From NCBI RefSeq assembly GCF_037975245.1, contig NC_092562.1, positions 22,683,554-22,747,553 of the forward strand: a stretch of 64,000 bases of DNA, written 5' to 3'. Both the position numbers and the translations under genes were made by a program. Source of the stretch: Apostichopus japonicus (Eukaryota; Echinodermata; Holothuroidea; Aspidochirotida; Stichopodidae). Below are positions 60,701 to 64,000 of the stretch, piece after piece. Each line of letters begins with the position of its first letter. Position 1 is the stretch's first letter. Under the pieces are notes generated by a model, which saw only the letters and a list, made by a program, of their open reading frames with translations, ran no database searches and was not told where the DNA came from.

Positions 60701-63462
60701 CCCTGTGCTACTGTAGTTTGCTGCCACCATTTCTTTAGCACCGTTCTTTAGCATTATGAGCGTCCACTTTGTGCGACCACTCTGCCGTACAAGAGTATGT
60801 TACCGATGGGCTCTACACGCCATGTGCCTCTTGAGTACTTCAGTCATCTAGTTCATGTGTATTTCAATACATGTGGAAGCACTTCAATTACATTGTCAGC
60901 ATTAGATGACCAGTCTGCTTTTAACATAGCCATGAATGGTGTGCACAATTGAGGCGATAACTCAGCACGTGTGATTATATACAGTATGAATCACTTGTTA
61001 AACTATAAAATCAATTTAAATGCAACCATCTTATTTGTGGTATTTATTGACAAATACACAAAGAAGAAAGTGGTAAAAGAAAGCAATGAATATCAACCAA
61101 ATTTATAGCTAATATTAATTATTATTATATATATTAATAATAATTCCTGACTGTACGAGTGTGGTATTTATTTATCTGTGCTGATTTTTACCTGTAGGGC
61201 CATCTGTATCATTTCTAGCCGTCCAGTGTGATTTTCACATTCTCGTGCACTCTCAGAACGATGAAAACGATCTCGTAAAAATAGGCCACGGTGACTGGAA
61301 GTGAACTGCGTTTTCATCTAGCTTGCCGAACGATGATCAACGTAAAAATCAGTCAAGGAGCAAGACCTCTGACTTTTCCTTCCTCTACATAATTAATTAT
61401 ATAATAAATAATGCAGTTTACACAAGTTGCTTTACTCTGTAAGGCATTTTCTAAATTATTAATTTAATAAATGGGTCAGACGACCCATGTACAGCAGAGT
61501 CGACCTGTTCATCCAACTCTGTGGAGAAATTTGAAACGCTTGAGAAATTTGAAAAGAGGCTGGAAAATGTTAGTGCTGAATTATAACCTGCCAATGAGAA
61601 TGGCCAGTTGGGTACACATTTTATGCATTCAATACATCTAGGAGTATCTTTTATGTACAATGAATTTGTATTGACACTACAGTTATGATATATAGTGCAT
61701 GCATTTAATACAACAGACTAGATATAAAAAATCTCTCGCTGTGATGCTCAGTGCAATCTTGTGTAAAATAGATCAACAGGCTATCGTATTACCATTAGGC
61801 TTCTCGTGCCTTGCAAAACACGGGGTAAAGCTAAAGTGTCCTCTTGCCAGCCCGCTAGTCCCTGCACCCCTATGGCTCAAATGGCTCCATAGGGTTCAAG
61901 AGATGTTTGCCATTTAAACTGTTACCCGTGGACATTCTATGTTTGGTTCGTTTCCAACTCTTCAATGTCTAATATTGTTCATCAGCCAAGGTTTTCATGA
62001 AGGTCTCTCGGTTCGCTCTTTTCTTACCCATCGTGTGCTACTCGAGGAGCTACAGAGCCCATTCCGAGGCCCTGGGGCAGTCTTACATCCTTGATTTAGC
62101 TCAGGACTGTGTGAGCAAAGTCCTCCAAAATTTCAAGTCCTATGTTACGAAAGGTCTATTGGTTGGAAGTGATGGCATGCTGGAATACTTCAAGTATATT
62201 CCACCCTCACCTCAAGTGCACTCTCCCACAGGCCATCAATTGAATTTGCAGCAAAATAGATCATTCTGCGTACGTCTTATGCACGTGAATAAGAAAAAAA
62301 AGGAAAAAAGGGACATAAGACAGAGAAAGAAAAAAAGAATCTCACTGCAATGTTGTACATGTATGTCCTGTGTTACATGGTGGAACAAATAGTACACATT
62401 CATGGTATTTACAGTATGCATGACATTCAATGGTTACTTATTGCTTTAATTTTGCACTATGTATTGCTTCGCACGTTTATGAATTAACAATCATAATTCA
62501 TATCGGCGTGTCAATAATGAACGCTTTGAGTTCTGCATAAATTTTGCTTTGTTGCCTCATGGGCCGATTTTTATCATGAGAGTCAAATGGAAATATTTGC
62601 AGTCAATGTCGATTTTTTAGAAATTTTTCGGTTTGTAATTAGCAGATATGACCATGGAATGACAAATTGCTGTATCTTTTCATACCAAGATTTATATTGA
62701 TTCAGTGCATTTATAGTTTGATGCCATAGTAAGGGTCACTTGATTTTGGTTTGTTGGAGGAGGTGGGAGAGTTGGGGGGGGCCGGAATTTTTTGGGATGG
62801 GGAGGGGTAGCTGGGTACTATCTGACATGATCTTGTTGGCAGCACAAATGTATCATGGTCCAGAGATGGGGTTATAGGGCCCAGAGAAAGTGAAATATTT
62901 GTTGACTTTCCTATCAGGTTTTAGAATGATATGTCAGGATATCCCAACATGATTCCTACAAACAATAAGCCCCATTTAGAGTCTATACAATTCATTGAAC
63001 CGCCAACCGAGAAAGTGTCGACACATTGCATGCGTACAGTTCACCCGTTTAATAATACCACCTTAAAATGTGATCATGTATACATGTATATCAAGAGCCA
63101 AAGCATTGATGGATTCGTTACTCAAGAGTCATCAAAAAAGTCATTAAGGGTGCTTATAAACAAAGACTCCTGTTAATTAAACTCCTATCAGCCCTAATCT
63201 GAGATGGTGGGTGACAAGTCAGTGTGGTGTTTTTATATTATCTGATCTGGCCGATATGAAAAAAAAAGACTTGAAGAATTTACTGATGTGAAACATTTGT
63301 CAGTCACCAGGAGATGACAATTATGTCACAACGTCAGGAGGTGGTACCATTCTGACTGCTGAAATATTGAACATCGTAAATATTGTAACATCCAATCTGC
63401 ATCGAGTCCGCAGTGAATGGTCAGTATGTGGAAGGACGGTCATTGACTTGAAGAGCAACTGA
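27041..63462 (+). CDS. WLS: Wntless (WLS/Evi), Wnt secretion receptor, 11 firm exons plus a probable last exon
   Basis: Exons 27041-27146, 32566-32832, 33656-33777, 37621-37791, 38663-38799, 39581-39621, 40635-40762, 42119-42216, 46766-46829, 50691-50834, 60153-60399 and a probable 63311-63462. The firm exons give 508 codons in one frame; human WLS is 541 aa. Known role: WLS binds palmitoleoylated Wnt proteins and carries them from the ER/Golgi to the surface. The sequence shows an N-terminal helix (residues about 12-34), a luminal domain (about 36-225), then seven more hydrophobic helices. Key strings are GDIRQG-like [31 protein letters not shown], and a Tyr-based YQGL at the exon 10/11 junction where relatives have the YEGL endocytic signal. 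The start has a good context (AAG before ATGG). Introns are large and repeat-rich. The gene diverges from ERCC8. Confidence 0.95.
27147..32565. other. WLS intron 1 (5.4 kb)
   Basis: Holds an antisense 155-codon open frame (27408-27875, listed separately). A long AT-rich part (28000-32500) is unusually dense in TACAGTA/TACTGTA strings. No WLS exon was recognised here. Confidence 0.55.
27408..27875 (-). pseudogene. Possible short-chain dehydrogenase/reductase fragment (C-terminal half), antisense in WLS intron 1
   Basis: An unbroken 155-codon frame runs from ATG 27875. Its start part contains [15 protein letters not shown], which has the YxxxK spacing of the SDR active site at the right distance before [10 protein letters not shown] (relatives have a PG motif here; the proline is Thr). 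Later come [15 protein letters not shown], like the GAxTxxY helix, and [11 protein letters not shown]...ALSRL, like the SDR C-terminus of the WWOX/DHRSX type. The Rossmann N-terminal half with the glycine-rich motif is absent, so it is more likely a truncated copy than a working gene. The resemblance is by eye only, and chance cannot be excluded. Confidence 0.35.
32566..32832 (+). CDS. WLS: WLS exon 2 (luminal domain)
   Basis: Acceptor TTCGCAG, donor GTAGGT at 32833. Encodes [59 protein letters not shown] and [10 protein letters not shown]. It matches the WLS luminal region, including the conserved CID/CD cysteines. Confidence 0.95.
32833..33655. other. WLS intron 2
   Basis: 823-bp intron with a poly-C run at about 33297-33308. 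Nothing else recognised. Confidence 0.5.
33656..33777 (+). CDS. WLS: WLS exon 3 (luminal beta strands)
   Basis: Acceptor CTCTTCAG, donor GTATTT at 33778. Encodes [20 protein letters not shown] and [11 protein letters not shown], aligning with the xMDVSLAYR...RxLxC region of WLS. Confidence 0.9.
34840..35042. mobile_element. MITE-like element, family A copy 2
   Basis: About 203 bp from CCAATTCGGACAATTTTCCT to GTCCTAACTGG. It shares blocks TAATGCTAATACCTCTCTAA and CAGTACAAACAGTTCCT with the copy at 2699-2892. Flanks share a GTG(G)ATTTTTG string, a possible target-site duplication. Confidence 0.7.
36909..37276. mobile_element. MITE-like element, family B copy 1
   Basis: 368 bp starting CTTAAAGGCATTGAAGA and ending CTTAACACCCTTTAAG. 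The ends form imperfect inverted repeats (CTTAAAGG against CCTTTAAG). A copy of the same 368-bp length is at 39781-40148. No coding frame. Confidence 0.75.
37340..37620 (+). repeat. 74-bp tandem repeat carrying copied 3' splice acceptors
   Basis: Acceptor-plus-exon junctions of the form ATTACAG/GGGGAAGAAGAT occur at 37399, 37473, 37547 and 37621 (true exon 4), exactly 74 bp apart. Each unit also holds ATCATT, TATCATTTTC and a T-rich tract serving as polypyrimidine tract. About 10-15 bases of exon 4 are included in each unit. A partial fifth unit precedes 37399. Confidence 0.95.
37621..37791 (+). CDS. WLS: WLS exon 4 (luminal domain, preceded by acceptor repeats)
   Basis: Acceptor TTATTACAG ending 37620, donor GTTTGT at 37792 (weak). 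Encodes [36 protein letters not shown] and [14 protein letters not shown], matching WLS. The acceptor plus first exon bases are copied three more times upstream at exact 74-bp steps; 37621 is the start that keeps the frame with exon 3 and the homology. Confidence 0.94.
37792..38662. repeat. WLS intron 4 with dispersed-repeat tail
   Basis: Positions about 37962-38015 (ATTTATATAGCGCTAAAT then TCAAAGGGCTTCAC) look like the end of a dispersed element. They are followed by units of AATAGGAGGTTATAAAA-like sequence to about 38235. The remainder is unremarkable. Confidence 0.5.
38663..38799 (+). CDS. WLS: WLS exon 5 (second helix)
   Basis: Acceptor CCGCCAG ending 38662, donor GTAAGA at 38800. Encodes [20 protein letters not shown], then [13 protein letters not shown] and LLMEK. 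IHQxGGFT is a hallmark of Wntless. The obvious ATG-bearing frames here are shadows. Confidence 0.93.
38800..39580. other. WLS intron 5
   Basis: 781-bp intron with a G run near 39400-39410. Nothing else recognised. Confidence 0.5.
39581..39621 (+). CDS. WLS: WLS exon 6 (41-bp microexon, third helix)
   Basis: Acceptor TCTTCCACAG, donor GTAAGT at 39622. Encodes only [14 protein letters not shown], but its phase joins exons 5 and 7 exactly, reproducing the helix before the PVEW motif. Confidence 0.9.
39781..40148. mobile_element. MITE-like element, family B copy 2
   Basis: 368 bp from CTTAAAGGCATTGAAGACTC to CTTCACACCCTTTAAG, closely matching 36909-37276. The terminal inverted repeat is clearer here (GAAGACTCGC at one end, GCGAGTCTTC at the other). 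It sits in WLS intron 6. Confidence 0.8.
40341..40556. mobile_element. 216-bp near-perfect palindrome (hairpin element)
   Basis: Left arm 40341-40443 and right arm 40454-40556 are reverse complements with few mismatches, around a loop of about 10 bp. Arms start GTGTAAAAGTGAGTTGG and end CCAACTTACTTTTACAC. Each arm carries a GATCC-loop-GGATC stem beside a GAAAC string. A related single-arm piece is at about 19470-19515 in ERCC8. Lies in WLS intron 6. Confidence 0.88.
40635..40762 (+). CDS. WLS: WLS exon 7 (helices 3-4, DIRQG motif)
   Basis: Acceptor CTTTCAG, donor GTAAGC at 40763. Encodes [20 protein letters not shown] and [20 protein letters not shown], then HMM. This is among the most conserved WLS blocks. 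Confidence 0.96.
40763..42118. other. WLS intron 7
   Basis: 1.36-kb intron with an AAAAG pentamer run just after the donor (40799-40837) and a G-rich tract (41630-41710). No exon recognised. Confidence 0.55.
42119..42216 (+). CDS. WLS: WLS exon 8 (fifth helix)
   Basis: Acceptor TTGTACAG, donor GTAGGT at 42217. Encodes [20 protein letters not shown] then [13 protein letters not shown], matching the YWKQ...FDMCER region of WLS. Confidence 0.94.
43800..44150. repeat. Degenerate repeat of about 38 bp and (ATTC)n array
   Basis: Units built on CATACATGAAATAATTCAT and CATACATAGCATCCAACC repeat about five times to 44040. A short array of ATTC units follows at about 44095-44150. Confidence 0.8.
45648..46034 (+). 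mobile_element. tRNA-derived SINE, type 2
   Basis: Head GAGCATCGTGGTCAAGTGG, A-box-like GTGGTTAAGGCAGTGG and B box GCAGGTTCGAGTCCTG, with tRNA-Thr-like loop CTTGTAA. The first 180 bp or so match the SINE at 14883-15185. The 3' half (GGGAAGTCCCCCGGGAGACG through CAACTTTAACTTTAAA) is different. Confidence 0.82.
46766..46829 (+). CDS. WLS: WLS exon 9 (NPFYSIW loop)
   Basis: Acceptor ATTCTAG, donor GTATCC at 46830 (weak beyond GT). Encodes [20 protein letters not shown] then LA. NPFYSIW is diagnostic. Confidence 0.93.
46830..50690. other. WLS intron 9
   Basis: 3.9-kb intron with a GT repeat near 46931-46963, a G run near 47390-47400, a LINE fragment (49020-49745) and a poly-C run near 50481-50490. 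Confidence 0.6.
49020..49745 (+). pseudogene. CR1/L2-like LINE, degraded reverse transcriptase 3' end
   Basis: Conserved C-terminal RT blocks are readable in shifting frames: [83 protein letters not shown], then [12 protein letters not shown] and [13 protein letters not shown]. At least one frameshift, a loss of the segment between HWLPIK and GDRAF, and a missing WNSLP-like motif show it is dead. It ends GTGCATTATAAATGTCC and an ATT-rich tail, typical of the clade. Same strand as WLS. Confidence 0.88.
50691..50834 (+). CDS. WLS: WLS exon 10 (sixth helix, followed by donor repeats)
   Basis: Acceptor GTTGTAG, donor GTGAGT at 50835, 48 codons. Encodes [29 protein letters not shown] and [10 protein letters not shown]. 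The last Tyr-Gln pair joins GL of exon 11 to form YQGL. The exon end and donor are copied repeatedly downstream. Confidence 0.94.
50825..51418 (+). repeat. 62-bp tandem repeat carrying copied 5' splice donors
   Basis: The exon 10 end and donor (CTATTATCAA/GTGAGTACGCT) recur as CTATTACACAA/GTGAGTATGCT and variants. GT donors lie at 50835 (true), 50899, 51028, 51090, 51152, 51214, 51276, 51338 and 51400, plus a decayed one at 50965. Spacing is exactly 62 bp from 51028 on. Shared unit body: GCTGTTATACTACTGATGGG and TGTAGCAAACCCTCATACCA. The array resumes after the inserted element at 52558-52700. Confidence 0.95.
51411..52565. mobile_element. hAT-like non-autonomous DNA transposon with 8-bp target duplication
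   Basis: The element spans 51419-52557. Ends CATCGAGTTTAATAAATCTG and CAGATTTATTAAACTCGTTG are inverted, and the similarity extends about 95 bp inward (GTACCATGCATGGAGGGTCA against its complement at about 52490). Flanked by GTTATACT at 51411-51418 and 52558-52565. Eight-base duplications are typical of the hAT superfamily. No transposase frame was recognised. It sits inside the donor minisatellite. Confidence 0.88.
53565..53810. repeat. 51-bp tandem repeat, about 4.5 copies
   Basis: Unit CATTGAAATGCTATTGTTTC followed by ATACTATGATATGCAGGAGT and TACTCTTTA. Each unit contains TATGCAG/GAG, which has the form of a splice acceptor, though no exon is known nearby. Confidence 0.88.
56018..56362. 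repeat. GGT-rich minisatellite (17-bp units at the 3' part)
   Basis: Degenerate GGTGGTGGGTTGGTAATGG repeats are followed by about a dozen regular 17-bp units GGGTTGGCGGTGGTGGT (56182-56362). The plus strand is G-rich with repeated GG and GGG runs, so G-quadruplex formation is plausible. Pro/His or Val/Trp-rich frames here are artefacts. Confidence 0.93.
56590..56782 (+). mobile_element. Retroelement 3' end with TTATC tail
   Basis: An untranslated-looking stretch ends GGAGTAATAAAGTTCTACTT followed by ATCTT repeated four times. A polyadenylation-like AATAAA next to a short pentamer tail is typical of truncated non-LTR elements. No coding part is present. Confidence 0.5.
57656..57699. repeat. 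(AT)n microsatellite
   Basis: Uninterrupted AT dinucleotides in WLS intron 10. Confidence 0.95.
59270..59890. repeat. GTG/CAC hairpin minisatellite (about 27-bp units)
   Basis: Units like CACAGTGTGCTACCCACACT followed by GCACTCT repeat about 22 times, decaying after 59700. Within each unit CAGTGTG and CACACTG are inverted around a 5-base loop, so every unit can fold. Three overlapping Cys/Thr/His-rich open frames are artefacts of the 27-bp (multiple of three) period. Confidence 0.93.
60153..60399 (+). CDS. WLS: WLS exon 11 (helices 7-8)
   Basis: Acceptor TTTTGCAG, donor GTAAGT at 60400. Encodes [59 protein letters not shown] and LYSPSHKDE. YxPSHK is the conserved end of the last helix. Confidence 0.96.
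60400..63310. other. WLS intron 11 (or region before an unseen last exon)
   Basis: AT-rich sequence with a G run near 62775. It includes an alternative terminal-exon candidate at 61198-61304. Open frames at 61997-62392 and 62931-63176 have no homology I recognise. Confidence 0.5.
63311..63462 (+). CDS. WLS: Probable WLS terminal exon (cytosolic tail)
   Basis: The phase fits exon 11 (the G of 60399 plus GA makes Gly). There is an AG at 63309-63310 with a poor pyrimidine tract, then 50 codons to TGA 63460-63462. It encodes [20 protein letters not shown] then [13 protein letters not shown] and more. Gly-Asp at the junction, VTT and the later TAEI resemble the layout of the vertebrate tail (GD...LTT...TEI). 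The end does not show the known C-terminal KEAQE signal. An alternative tail is at 61198-61304, or the true exon may lie past the window. Confidence 0.45.
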
Positions 63463-64000
63463 CCGTTGCGTGCCGTGGTTTGATGTCTATTTTAAGGAGA
63501 GAAATTTACAGAGATGTTAATATGGAAAGTGCTATAGTCTCTAAACTTAAAATTCTTAGTAAAATTTCTTTAATGGAGAATTTCAAAGAAGTGCTTATAA
63601 TGAAAGTCATAATTTTCTTGAAACTCACATGTAAGGAGAAAGCAGCATGTAAAAAGAAAAATGCTGGTAAAAATTTTGTACACTCCCAAAAGAAGGGCAG
63701 AATAAAGTGCAAAAAAATGTGTTTAATTCTTGAACCTAAATATTGCTGAAATTGGTATCTGAAATATCATCTATCAATTGGTGATTTCTATCTGAAAGCC
63801 AACTATTGCCTTTTTTCACCACCCCATCGATTCCACCTTTGCCCTTCAATGTAAAACTGCGAAGTTACAGTAGCAATGATTGAAAAAAGAGTATATTTAA
63901 GATATTGACAAGGAATTCTCCAAAGAACAACCATAGTTATTCTGTACAAGATAAAAAGTTATGCATCAAGAAATTGATATGGACTCCCGAAAGGTTCTAT
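63463..64000. other. Downstream of probable WLS stop, AT-rich
   Basis: A lysine-rich open frame (63480-63749) reflects A-rich composition. If the terminal exon call is right, this is WLS 3' UTR and flanking DNA. Confidence 0.4.

Noticed and set aside
63480-63749. Lysine-rich 89-codon frame
   Set aside because: Explained by A-rich composition; no domain, no splice context, no homology recognised.

Overview
This window is animal nuclear DNA. It is AT-rich, its genes are split by GT-AG introns, and it is crowded with microsatellites, minisatellites, SINEs, MITE-like elements and one LINE fragment. No prokaryotic or viral gene was seen. Gene structures and the repeat set suggest an invertebrate deuterostome, most likely an echinoderm. 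That placement is inference; the species cannot be fixed from sequence alone.

Three protein-coding genes were rebuilt exon by exon, and the reading frame is preserved at every junction between the exons called. (1) Positions 334-12865, plus strand: the 3' part (seven exons) of a ferric-chelate-reductase-like gene (FRRS1 family), covering the cytochrome b561 membrane core and the C-terminus. The upstream reeler/DOMON part lies outside the window. (2) Positions 24529 down to 18352, minus strand: a complete nine-exon ERCC8 (CSA) gene of 406 codons plus stop, a WD40 beta-propeller that acts in transcription-coupled DNA repair. (3) Positions 27041 to at least 60399, plus strand: WLS (Wntless/Evi/GPR177), the Wnt cargo receptor. 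Eleven firm exons and one plausible terminal exon (63311-63462) are spread over about 36 kb.

FRRS1 and ERCC8 converge across about 5.5 kb (12866-18351) holding a tRNA-derived SINE, a decayed tRNA-Thr-like element and a tandem duplication. ERCC8 and WLS diverge from about 2.5 kb (24530-27040) dominated by ATG/CAT trinucleotide arrays. The three genes belong to unrelated pathways (membrane iron/ascorbate redox, DNA repair, Wnt secretion), so nothing suggests shared function beyond adjacency.

The most unusual signal is inside WLS. Two tandem arrays are seeded exactly on exon-intron boundaries. In intron 3 a 74-bp unit repeats so that the 3' splice acceptor and the first bases of exon 4 occur four times. 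In intron 10 a unit of about 62 bp repeats so that the last bases of exon 10 plus its GT donor recur about ten times. The donor array is split by a 1.14-kb terminal-inverted-repeat element with an 8-bp target duplication (hAT-like); removing it restores an intact repeat unit. Other notable items are a 216-bp near-perfect palindrome with a hammerhead-like hairpin, a long row of GTG/CAC hairpins, two MITE families present twice each, and an antisense open frame in WLS intron 1 that resembles the C-terminal half of a short-chain dehydrogenase.
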